From Actinomadura sp. KC216 (GTDB lineage: Bacteria > Actinomycetota > Actinomycetes > Streptosporangiales > Streptosporangiaceae), in NCBI RefSeq assembly GCF_004348535.1, contig NZ_SMJX01000013.1:1-57271 (forward strand): a DNA stretch of 57,271 nt. The letters are read 5' to 3'. Below the pieces are notes generated by a model. It saw nothing but the letters and a program-made list of their open reading frames with translations, ran no database searches and was not told the DNA's origin. Positions 24,421-31,764 of the stretch are shown one piece after another (the first letter of the stretch is position 1; each line of letters begins with the position of its first letter). The translations under genes were made by a program, and so were the position numbers.

Positions 24421-25731
24421 ATGAAAATCGCGGACACGCTGGTCGTGATCGAACACGGCCGTCTGCAACCCTTTGCCTTCGACCCTTTCAAGACCTGTCA
24501 CGAGCTGGGACTGCGGCCCCTATTCGTGACCAACGACCTGGCCGAATACTTCGCCTCCGCGGTGTCCGCGGAGAGCGTTGACAAATATGTCGACGAGGTG
24601 ATCGAGACCGATATCTCCGACCCCGCGCGGGTCGTCGCGGCGCTGGCGGAGGCGCAGGCGTCGGGACGGCTGCTCGGGGTGTTCTCCATCACCGAGTACG
24701 GCGTCGTGACCGTCGCCGACGTGGCGAGCGCCCTCGGCCTGCCCGGGCTGTCCCCCGCGGCCGCCCGCAACGCCCGGCACAAGCACCGGACCCGGCGGCT
24801 CTGCGCCGCCGCGGGGGTGCCCGTGCCCGAGCACGCCTGGGTGCGGTCGGCGGCCGAGGCCCGGAGCGCGGCGGCGCGGCTCGGCGGCGCCTGCGTCGTG
24901 AAGCCGCTGAGCGAGGCCGGGGGCATCGGGGTGCGGCTGTGCGCCGGCCCCGAGGAGGCGGCCGAACACTACGCCGCCATCGCCGCCGCCGGCACCGACC
25001 GGAGGGGCAACCCGCGCCCCCCGGGCGCGCTGGTCGAGAAGTACGCGCCGGGCTACCAGGTGAGCGTCGAAGTGGTCCACACCGGCCGCGGGCATCACGT
25101 CGTCGGCGTCACCGACGGGCTCTTCGGGGGACGCCCGCACTTCGTCGAGCTGGGCGAGACCTACCCCTCCCTGCTGCCCGAGCACGTGCGGCGCGACTGC
25201 GCGGACGTCGCCGTCCGGGCGCTCGGCGCGATCGGCCACGACTTCGGCGCGGCCCACGTCGAGGTGCGCGTCACCGCCGACGGCCCCGTGCTCATCGAGG
25301 TGAACGCCCGCCTGGCCGGGGCGCAGATCACCCGGCTGATCCACGAGGCGCAGGGGGTGAACCTGCTGCGCGAGGCGATCCGGCTGCACGCGGGCCGGTC
25401 CGCCGACCTCACCGTCCGGCGCGACGGCGCCGCCGCGGTCCGCTACCTGACCAGCCCGGTGGGCGGGGTTCTCAGCGCCGTCCGCGGCCACGCGGAGGCG
25501 GAGGCGATGCCCGGCGTCATCGACGTCGACTTCTACGTGGCACCGGGGGCCCGGGTGCGCCCGCCGGAGAACATCGCCGACGTCACCGGCTACGTGACGG
25601 CCACCGGCCGCACTCCGGGCGAGGCGGCCCGGCGCGCGGACGCCGCGGCGCTGGAGATCGGCTTCGTCGTCGATCCGCCGGGAACGGCCGGCGCGAGCGC
25701 CTCGGGGCCCGAGAGCGTGCTGCTACTCTGA
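24421..25731 (+). CDS. ATP-grasp carboxylate-amine ligase (L-amino acid ligase-like)
   Basis: This 436-aa ATP-grasp enzyme has an N-terminal MKIADTLVVIEHG preATP-grasp fold, CVVKPLSEAGGIGVRL (first nucleotide Lys and Gly loop), VEKYAPGYQVSVEVV (adenine-binding strand) and VLIEVNARLAGAQITRL (metal-binding Glu/Asn). The architecture is that of BacD-type L-amino acid ligases and related peptide-forming enzymes, which make an amide through an acyl phosphate. In a cluster without condensation domains it may join the aromatic amino acid with a second amino acid. ATG 24421 follows GGGG at 8 bp. A longer upstream frame has no family resemblance. The partner gene 106 bp downstream encodes a dihydropteroate synthase paralog. 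Confidence 0.83.
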   Translation: MKIADTLVVIEHGRLQPFAFDPFKTCHELGLRPLFVTNDLAEYFASAVSAESVDKYVDEVIETDISDPARVVAALAEAQASGRLLGVFSITEYGVVTVADVASALGLPGLSPAAARNARHKHRTRRLCAAAGVPVPEHAWVRSAAEARSAAARLGGACVVKPLSEAGGIGVRLCAGPEEAAEHYAAIAAAGTDRRGNPRPPGALVEKYAPGYQVSVEVVHTGRGHHVVGVTDGLFGGRPHFVELGETYPSLLPEHVRRDCADVAVRALGAIGHDFGAAHVEVRVTADGPVLIEVNARLAGAQITRLIHEAQGVNLLREAIRLHAGRSADLTVRRDGAAAVRYLTSPVGGVLSAVRGHAEAEAMPGVIDVDFYVAPGARVRPPENIADVTGYVTATGRTPGEAARRADAAALEIGFVVDPPGTAGASASGPESVLLL

Positions 25732-25837
25732 CGCCGGGCCGTGACTGGCGTGTGAGGATGGAACCGACCATCAGGGAGCGGCCCCTTCCGCGATGTCGTG
25801 CCGTGCGCCTGGGTGCCGAAACCCTGGAGGCATGGCT

Positions 25838-26695
25838 ATGAGCGACCTACCCCGTTTCCCCGGCTCGGCGGACGGCCCGCGCCTCATCGGAATCGTCAAT
25901 CTGACAACGGACTCGTTCTCCGACGGCGGCCTGCACCTCGCCCCCGAGAAGGCTCTGCGGCACGCGCACGACCTGCGCGCGGGCGGCGCCGACATCATCG
26001 AGCTCGGCCCCGCCGCCAGCCATCCCGGTTCCGAGCCGGTCACCGCCGCCGAGCAGCGGGAGCGGCTGGCGCCCGTGATGGCGAGCCTGGCCGAGGAGAA
26101 CATCCCCGTCTCGGTCGACTCGTTCCACCCGGACATCCTGCGCTTCGCGATCGAGAACGGGGCCGCCTACCTGAACGACATCCAGGGCTTTCCCTGCGCC
26201 GACCTCTACCCGGCGCTGGCCGAGTCCGAGTGCACGCTCGTCGTCATGCACTCGATCCAGCGCCGGGGCCCGGCCACGATCGTGGAGACCGACCCGGCCG
26301 AGGTGTGGGCGGGCATCGACCGCTTCTTCGACCGGCGCCTCACCGAGCTGCGGGCGGCGGGCGTCCCGTCCGAGCGGCTCGTCATCGACCCCGGGCTCGG
26401 CTTCTTCCTCGGCAGCAACGCCGAGCCGTCGGTCGCCGTGCTGGCCCGGATCCGGCGGCTCAGGGAGCGATTCGGCCTGCCGGTGCTGGTGTCGCCGTCC
26501 CGCAAGTCGTTCCTGCGGGCGCTCACCGGACGCGACATCGCCGGTGTCGGGCCCGCCACCCTCGCCGCCGAGCTCTTCGCCGCCTCACAGGGGATCGACT
26601 ACATCCGGACCCACGACGTGGAGGCGCTGCACGACGCCCTGACGGTGCTGCGCGCCCTCACCACCGAGGACCCTGACGGGCCGGGCGAGGGTTAG
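25838..26695 (+). CDS. Divergent dihydropteroate synthase (FolP paralog)
   Basis: This 285-aa TIM barrel has the DHPS signatures GIVNLTTDSFSDGG, SVDSFHPD, YLNDIQG, LVIDPGLGFF, SPSRKSF and IRTHDV. DHPS joins p-aminobenzoate to dihydropterin pyrophosphate. The second signature is altered: the usual DxGGESTRPG loop reads ELGPAASHPG, so Thr-Arg of the PABA-side loop is Ser-His and the Asp is Glu. That loop closes over PABA and is a site of sulfonamide-resistance changes. The protein may be a self-resistance copy, a substrate-shifted ligase, or an inactive relative. ATG 25838 has GGAGG at 7 bp; ATG 25832 is too close to that site. Its stop overlaps the convergent mutase gene by 2 bp. Confidence 0.86.
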   Translation: MSDLPRFPGSADGPRLIGIVNLTTDSFSDGGLHLAPEKALRHAHDLRAGGADIIELGPAASHPGSEPVTAAEQRERLAPVMASLAEENIPVSVDSFHPDILRFAIENGAAYLNDIQGFPCADLYPALAESECTLVVMHSIQRRGPATIVETDPAEVWAGIDRFFDRRLTELRAAGVPSERLVIDPGLGFFLGSNAEPSVAVLARIRRLRERFGLPVLVSPSRKSFLRALTGRDIAGVGPATLAAELFAASQGIDYIRTHDVEALHDALTVLRALTTEDPDGPGEG

Positions 26696-27480
26696 AAGAC
26701 GTTCTCCCGCTCCATCGCGGTGAAGAGTTCCTTGACGTTGTTGAAGCCGGTCTTGTCCGTCCGGGTGATGAACTCGAACTGCATGCCGGTGTTGGCGTCG
26801 CGCTTGGTGAACGTCTGGTCGAGGCCGGGGGAGCTGATCACCCCGGTGAGGAGGTTCGCCTCCCGGGCGGTCAGGTCCTCCACCATGCCCGGCTGGTCGC
26901 GCACCTCGATGGCCACGTGCTGCACCCCGGGGCCGTAGTGGTCGATGTACTGGCGGACGTTCGAGTTCGGCGAGTCGCCCTCGCACAGGACGACGGTGAC
27001 CCGTCCCGCGCGCATCGTCACCATGGTCATACCGGTGAAGTCGCCCTCCACCTTCTGGCGGTCGGCGACGGAGAAGCCGTACCGCTGCTCGAACATGGCC
27101 ACGGCCTCGTCCATGTTCTCGACGGCGATGGCGACGTGGTCGATCCGGCGGGTCCGGCCGGCCAGGGCGCTGCGGCCGTCCTCGCCCTCGCTCGGGCCGA
27201 TGATCGTGTCCTCCAGCCAGCACGCCTCAGCGGTGACGGCGTCGAAGATCTCTTCGAGATAGGCCTGGTCGATATCGTTCTCGGCGGCGAACTCCCGGAC
27301 CTTCTCCTGCAGGGCGTCAAGCCGCCCCTGCTGCATCATCGAAATCCCGTGGTCGCGCTTGTGCTCGGCGATTTTCCGGCACAGCTCGTTGCGCTCCAGC
27401 AGTAACGCGAGCAGCGCGTCATTGACACGGTCGATCTCGGTGCGAAGTCGCGCCAGTTCGGGAGTTTCGGACTCGCTCAT
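26692..27480 (-). CDS. Chorismate mutase (AroQ) fused to an HPPD-like VOC dioxygenase domain
   Basis: This 262-aa protein has two domains. Residues 1-90 are an AroQ-type mutase with Arg13, Arg30 and Lys41 in place, but the catalytic DxxRE block reads MMQQGRL. Residues 112-262 match the catalytic C-terminal half of 4-hydroxyphenylpyruvate dioxygenase: IDHVAIAV (His115), GPGVQHVAI (His188), DQTFTKR, QFEFITR (Glu236) and GFNNVKELFTAMERE. His115/His188/Glu236 would form the 2-His-1-Glu iron site. HPPD itself has two VOC modules; only one is present. With PabAB and PapC nearby, the mutase should rearrange aminodeoxychorismate, and the dioxygenase may act on 4-aminophenylpyruvate. Codon 26 (27405-27403) is TTA. 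Confidence 0.88.
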   Translation of the reverse strand: MSESETPELARLRTEIDRVNDALLALLLERNELCRKIAEHKRDHGISMMQQGRLDALQEKVREFAAENDIDQAYLEEIFDAVTAEACWLEDTIIGPSEGEDGRSALAGRTRRIDHVAIAVENMDEAVAMFEQRYGFSVADRQKVEGDFTGMTMVTMRAGRVTVVLCEGDSPNSNVRQYIDHYGPGVQHVAIEVRDQPGMVEDLTAREANLLTGVISSPGLDQTFTKRDANTGMQFEFITRTDKTGFNNVKELFTAMERENVF

Positions 27481-27566
27481 CGTCGTCCCTTCGCGAATTT
27501 GCGGTCGGCCGGAAAATAGCGTCCGCGCAATAGGCCCCCTGCCCGGCGGCGATTAGAGTCTCGCAT
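27481..27566. promoter_or_regulatory. Short divergent promoter region between mutase-dioxygenase and dehydrogenase genes
   Basis: These 86 bp must carry both promoters. GAAGGGACGA ahead of 27480 serves the mutase gene. The dehydrogenase start at 27567 has only a weak GAG. I see no clear operator. Confidence 0.3.
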
Positions 27567-28490
27567 ATGTCCGAAGGCTCACCAAGACCAGCAGGATCGG
27601 CATTCAAGGCCCCGTTTGCACGGTCCGTGATCCTCGGCGGCCGGGGCGCGGTCGGGCGGCTGTTCGCGGACCTGCTGCGCGGCGAGGGCACCGTCACGCT
27701 GGCCGATCTCCGTCCGGGGGTGCCCGTGCCGGGCACGTCCGCGCTGGAGGCGGACGCCCGGCGGCCGGACCCGCGGCTGGCCGCGGAGCTGGCCGTGGCG
27801 GACGCCGTGATCGTCGCGCTGCCGGAGGAGGCGGGCGTCGCGGCGGTGGAGGCGGCGGCGCGGCACATGCCGCGCGGGGCCGTGCTCGTGGAGACGCTGT
27901 CGGTCAAGAGCGCGGTCGCCGGAGCGCTCGCGCGCGGCGCCGCGGAGCACGGGCTGGAGGCCCTCGGCGTGAACCCCATGTTCGCCCCCGCGCTCGGTTT
28001 CCCGGGCAGGCCCGTCCTCGTGTCGCGCGTGCGCGGCGGGCCGCGCAGCCACCGCCTGGAGACGCTGATCGAGGACGCCGGTGGACGGCTGGTCCCCGTC
28101 GAGATCGGCGAGCACGACCGGCTCACGGCCGCGCTCCAGGTCGCCACGCACGCCGGCATCCTGGCCTTCGGCGGAGCGCTGCGGCTGCTCGGCGCCGACG
28201 CCGGGGCGCTGACCCGGGCGGCGCCCCCGCCGCACCGGGCCATGCTCGCGCTGCTCGCCCGCGTGGTCTCGGGAACGCCGGAGGTCTACCGCGATGTGCA
28301 GGCCGCCAACCCGTACGCGGGCGAGGCGCGGAAGGCGCTGGCGGACGCCCTCGGCCGGGTGGACGAGGCCGCGCGGGAACCGTCCGGGCGCTTCGATGAG
28401 ATGCTCGGCGACCTCGCCGGCTGGCTCGGCCCGGAGCGCGAACGCCTCGCCGTCGAGTGCGCGGACCTGTTCACCCATCTCTCGGACTGA
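27567..28490 (+). CDS. PapC-like (4-amino-4-deoxy)prephenate dehydrogenase
   Basis: This 307-aa NAD(P)-binding protein has a Rossmann start SVILGGRGAVGRLF and the prephenate-dehydrogenase segments LVETLSVKS, GVNPMFAPALGFPG and the helical C-terminal half with LQVATHAGILAFGG. Prephenate dehydrogenases keep a His (the HxxNPMF-like block); here the block is LGVNPMFAP, as in PapC-type enzymes that act on 4-amino-4-deoxyprephenate. It should deliver 4-aminophenylpyruvate. It is divergent from the mutase fusion gene and about 3.3 kb from PabAB, completing the three-step route. No dedicated transaminase follows, so a housekeeping aromatic aminotransferase may act, or the keto acid may go straight to the HPPD-like domain. 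Confidence 0.85.
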   Translation: MSEGSPRPAGSAFKAPFARSVILGGRGAVGRLFADLLRGEGTVTLADLRPGVPVPGTSALEADARRPDPRLAAELAVADAVIVALPEEAGVAAVEAAARHMPRGAVLVETLSVKSAVAGALARGAAEHGLEALGVNPMFAPALGFPGRPVLVSRVRGGPRSHRLETLIEDAGGRLVPVEIGEHDRLTAALQVATHAGILAFGGALRLLGADAGALTRAAPPPHRAMLALLARVVSGTPEVYRDVQAANPYAGEARKALADALGRVDEAAREPSGRFDEMLGDLAGWLGPERERLAVECADLFTHLSD

Positions 28491-28493
28491 GAT

Positions 28494-28513
28494 CCTCGGC
28501 GACACCGCCGAGG
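28494..28513. terminator. Hairpin 1 of the convergent terminator pair
   Basis: A perfect 8-bp stem, CCTCGGCG/CGCCGAGG, closes a 4-nt loop four bases after the dehydrogenase stop. It has no T-tract on either strand, as is common in actinomycetes. Confidence 0.6.
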
Positions 28514-28521
28514 CCGGTGCC

Positions 28522-28556
28522 GGTGTTCAAGTGTCTCTTCCGAACACTTGAACACC
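28522..28556. terminator. Hairpin 2 of the convergent terminator pair, 13-bp stem
   Basis: A perfect 13-bp inverted repeat, GGTGTTCAAGTGT/ACACTTGAACACC, has a 9-nt loop. It sits between convergent genes and can fold in both transcripts, so it is a likely bidirectional terminator. An operator function is the alternative. Confidence 0.7.
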
Positions 28557-28585
28557 CACTCACGATCGACGGCCACGACGCCCCT

Positions 28586-30058
28586 TCAGCGGTGGGACTC
28601 GTCGCGGAGCTTGAAGCGCTGGAGTTTTCCCGACGGGGTGCGCGGTAACGCCTCGCACAGCCGGACCCACCGGGGCACCTTGAACGGCGCGAGCCGCTCC
28701 TTCGCCAGGGCGCGCAGCTCGTCTTGGAGCACGTCGCGCGACACGTCCCGCGCCGGGACGACGAAGGCGTGCAGCGATGTCGCGCCGGTCGCGTCGCCGA
28801 CCGCCACCACCGCCGCCTCGCGCACGTCGGGATGCCGCCGGAGCACCCGCTCGATCTCGGCGGGGTGGACGTTGATCCCGCCGACGACCTCGATGTCGTC
28901 GGTCCTGCCGTGGTACTCCAGCGTCCCGTCCGGACGGCGGCGGGCCCGGTCGCGAGTGTTCAGCCAGCCGTCCACGAGCACCCGCGCCGTCGCCTCCGGG
29001 GCGTCGAGGTAGCCGGGCATGACGGTCGGGCCGCGCACCCACAGCTCGCCGACCTCGCCGTCCGCCGACACGCTCCCGTCCGAGCCGCGGACCTCCAGGT
29101 CGAATCCGGGGACGGCGCGGCCGAGGGTGCCGGGCGCGTTCCCCGTCACGCCGTTGGAGCAGAAGGCGTGACCGGCCTCGGTGGCGCCGATCTGGTCCCA
29201 CAGCGGGACGCCCAGCAGGGCGCTCGTGGCGTCGAGGAGCTCGCGCGACACCGCCTCGCCCGCGGTCACGGCGGCGCGCAGGGAGCGCAGCCGCTCGTCC
29301 GGGCCGTCCGGCAGGGTGTCGGGGAGCCGCGCGTAGAAGCTCGGGACGGAGAACAGCAGCGTCACCCCGCGCCGGCCGACCGCCTCCACCACCTCCGCCG
29401 GGCTCGGCCGGTGCCGGAACAGCACGGCGGAGCACCCGGAGGCCAGGGGGAACGCCAGCGAGTTGCCCAGCCCGTAGGCGAAGTACATCTTCGACACGCT
29501 CAGCAGGACATCGTCCCGCCCGACGCCCAGCACCGGTCCGCCGACCAGCCGGTGGTAGTCGAGCAGGTCGCCGTGCCGGTGCACCGCGCCCTTGGGCCGC
29601 CCGGTCGTGCCGGAGGTGTACTGGACGTAGAGCGGCGCGTCGGGGCCGAGGTCCGCCGCCGCGTGCCCGTCCCCCGGGGAAGCCGCGACAAGCTCGTCAG
29701 GATGGACGGAGCTGATTCCGGCGTCGACTCCCGGCAGGTCGGTCACCAGCAGGCGCGCCTTGGAATCGGCCACCAGATACCGGTGGTCGGCGGCGGTGAG
29801 CGAGGGGTTGGCCAGCACCGTCACCGCGCCCAGCCGGGCCGCCCCGAGGAAGGTCGCGACCAGGCCGATCCCGTCGTCGGCGAGCAGCACGAGCCGGTCG
29901 CCCGCGGTGAGGCCCCGCGCGGCGAGACCGGCCGCGGCGCACGCCGCCCGCCGGTGCACCTCACCGTGCGTCCACGTCCGGTCGCCGGTGTAGAACGCCG
30001 GACGGTCGAGGAACGGCTCCCGCCGGGCGCGTTGTTCCAGTTCGAGGGCCGCGTTCAT
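28586..30058 (-). CDS. Benzoate-CoA ligase-like aryl acid ligase
   Basis: This 490-aa adenylating enzyme has LYVQYTSGTTGRPKGAVH (A3), QIGATEAGH (A5), GYLDAPEAT, LNTRDRARRR (A7-like), GRTDDIEVVGGINVHP (A8) and RTPSGKLQR (A10 Lys). The segment MYFAYGLGNSLAFPLASG is typical of the benzoate/4-hydroxybenzoate-CoA ligase branch, so an aromatic acid is expected. It is the last gene of a transcript that starts with a solute-binding protein and two permeases (45 bp from the nearest permease), suggesting import followed by CoA activation. Codon 471 (28648-28646) is TTA. The start at 30058 was chosen for its AGGGGTG site. Confidence 0.85.
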   Translation of the reverse strand: MNAALELEQRARREPFLDRPAFYTGDRTWTHGEVHRRAACAAAGLAARGLTAGDRLVLLADDGIGLVATFLGAARLGAVTVLANPSLTAADHRYLVADSKARLLVTDLPGVDAGISSVHPDELVAASPGDGHAAADLGPDAPLYVQYTSGTTGRPKGAVHRHGDLLDYHRLVGGPVLGVGRDDVLLSVSKMYFAYGLGNSLAFPLASGCSAVLFRHRPSPAEVVEAVGRRGVTLLFSVPSFYARLPDTLPDGPDERLRSLRAAVTAGEAVSRELLDATSALLGVPLWDQIGATEAGHAFCSNGVTGNAPGTLGRAVPGFDLEVRGSDGSVSADGEVGELWVRGPTVMPGYLDAPEATARVLVDGWLNTRDRARRRPDGTLEYHGRTDDIEVVGGINVHPAEIERVLRRHPDVREAAVVAVGDATGATSLHAFVVPARDVSRDVLQDELRALAKERLAPFKVPRWVRLCEALPRTPSGKLQRFKLRDESHR

Positions 30059-30103
30059 CGCGCATTCACCCCTGCCAACGTCAAGGTTCACATTCGGCCG
30101 TTG

Positions 30104-30877
30104 TCATGAGGTCACCGAACTCCCGGAAGGCCACCGCGAACGGAACACCAGCCGTTCGAGAAGGGTGAGGCCGCCGTTCAGGATGACGCCGAGCAGGGCG
30201 AGCAGCAAGATTCCCGCCCACATCTCCGCGTACGCGAACTGCCGCTGCCCCTGAAGCACCGAATAGCCGATGCCGTCGGTGGACGCGACCATCTCGCTGA
30301 TCACCATCATGATCTGCGCGAGCGGGACGCTCGTCCGCAATCCGGCGAAGACGTACGGCGCCGCGGTCGGCAGGATGGCGAGGAGCATGCGGTCCTTCCG
30401 CGTCATCCGGAACGAGAGCGCCGTGTCCCGCAGGAGCGGGTCGAGGACGCGGGCGCCCTCGATGGTGTTGAGCAGGACCGGCCAGATGCAGCCCGTCGCG
30501 ATGAGGAACACCTTCATGCCGTCGCCGATCCCGAACGCCAGCAGCGCGAACGGGATGAGGGCCGGGGGCGGCATGGCCCGCATGAACTCGATGATCGGCT
30601 CGCAGGCGCGCCGGACCGGCGGCACGCTGCCGAGGAGGAGCCCGCCGGCCACGCCGAGGACGGTCGCGATGGCCAGGCCGCCGAGCATCCTCGCCAGGCT
30701 CGGCAGCATGTCCTCGGCCACCCGCTCGAACACCCAGGTGTCGAGGAAGGTGTCGAGGATCTCCGAGAGCGGCGGGAGGAAGTAGACCTCGCTGCCCGCG
30801 GACAGCACCCACCACAGGACGAACGCGCCCGCGAGCACGACAACGGTCAGCAGCGGCCGGAGCCGGGCGGCGGTCAT
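30104..30877 (-). CDS. NitT/TauT-type ABC transporter permease (second)
   Basis: This 257-aa inner-membrane permease of the SsuC/TauC family has about six helices and the ATPase-contact (EAA-like) loop near DPLLRDTALSFRMTRKDRM followed by LPTAAPYVFAGLRTSVPLA. ATG 30877 overlaps the stop of the first permease gene (ATGA). With that permease it would form a heterodimeric channel for the lipoprotein encoded upstream. The family imports nitrate, sulfonates, thiamine precursors or aromatic acids. The ATP-binding subunit is missing from the operon. Confidence 0.88.
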   Translation of the reverse strand: MTAARLRPLLTVVVLAGAFVLWWVLSAGSEVYFLPPLSEILDTFLDTWVFERVAEDMLPSLARMLGGLAIATVLGVAGGLLLGSVPPVRRACEPIIEFMRAMPPPALIPFALLAFGIGDGMKVFLIATGCIWPVLLNTIEGARVLDPLLRDTALSFRMTRKDRMLLAILPTAAPYVFAGLRTSVPLAQIMMVISEMVASTDGIGYSVLQGQRQFAYAEMWAGILLLALLGVILNGGLTLLERLVFRSRWPSGSSVTS

Positions 30878-31764
30878 GTCGCGGGCTCCGCGTCGCGCCG
30901 GGCGGGGTGCCAGTGCACCATCGCCCGCTCGGTCCTGGTGAACACCGTGTTCAGCACCAGGGCCAGCACACCGGTGGCGATCATGCGCGCGTACATCAGG
31001 TCCGCCGACCCGCCCGAGCGGGCGAGCTCGATGGCGCGGCCGAGGCCCGGCGCGCCCATGACGATCTCCGCGGTCACCGCGAGGATGAGCGCGGTCGCCG
31101 AGGCGAGCCGCAGGCCGGTGACCACGTACGGCAGGGCGCTCGGCAGGACGAGCCACCGCACCCGGGCGAGCGGGCTCAGCGCGTACACGCGGGCGGTGTC
31201 GCGGGCGACGGGATCGACGTTGCGCGTCCCGTAGATGATCTGGATGAGCAGCGGCCAGGTCGCGGCGAAGGTGGCCAGGAACACCTTGCCGCCGAGGTCC
31301 GCGCCGTACACGGTGATCGCCAGCGGGATCAGCGCCACCGACGGGATCGGCCGCAGCGAGTCGATCACCCCGCGCGCGGCGGCGTAGGCGGTCCGCGACG
31401 CGCCGAGGACGAGCCCGAGCGGGACGGCGATCGCCACCGCCAGCGCCAGGCCGAACGCCCAGCCCTGGAGGGTCGCGCCCGCGGCCGTCCAGAAGGACGC
31501 CGTGCCGAGGTCCCCGGCGAGCGCGGCGAGCACCTCCGACACCGGGGGGAAGTAGCGGCGGGGCAGCAGCTCGGTGCGGGCGGCCGTCTCCCACGCGGCC
31601 AGCACGAGCAGGACGGCGACCGCCCCGTACGACCGTTCCACCAGGCGGGACCGCGCGAGGCCGTCGCGCGGCCGCGCGGGCACCCGGGCGCGGGACGGCC
31701 GTCCCTGCGATCTCCGGGGCGGCGGCGGCGCGGAGCCGGGGTGGCCGATCCCCACCCGGGTCAC
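30874..31764 (-). CDS. NitT/TauT-type ABC transporter permease (first)
   Basis: This 296-aa permease has an Arg/Pro-rich cytoplasmic N-terminus of about 40 residues and then about six helices. The cytoplasmic loop VDPVARDTARVYALSPLARVRWLVLPSALPYVVTG corresponds to the EAA loop. The GTG at 31764 overlaps the stop of the binding-protein gene (GTGA), and its own stop overlaps the next permease by 4 bp. Co-translation of the three components is therefore likely. The two permeases are clearly different in sequence, so this is an old pair rather than a local duplication. Confidence 0.85.
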   Translation of the reverse strand: MTRVGIGHPGSAPPPPRRSQGRPSRARVPARPRDGLARSRLVERSYGAVAVLLVLAAWETAARTELLPRRYFPPVSEVLAALAGDLGTASFWTAAGATLQGWAFGLALAVAIAVPLGLVLGASRTAYAAARGVIDSLRPIPSVALIPLAITVYGADLGGKVFLATFAATWPLLIQIIYGTRNVDPVARDTARVYALSPLARVRWLVLPSALPYVVTGLRLASATALILAVTAEIVMGAPGLGRAIELARSGGSADLMYARMIATGVLALVLNTVFTRTERAMVHWHPARRDAEPAT

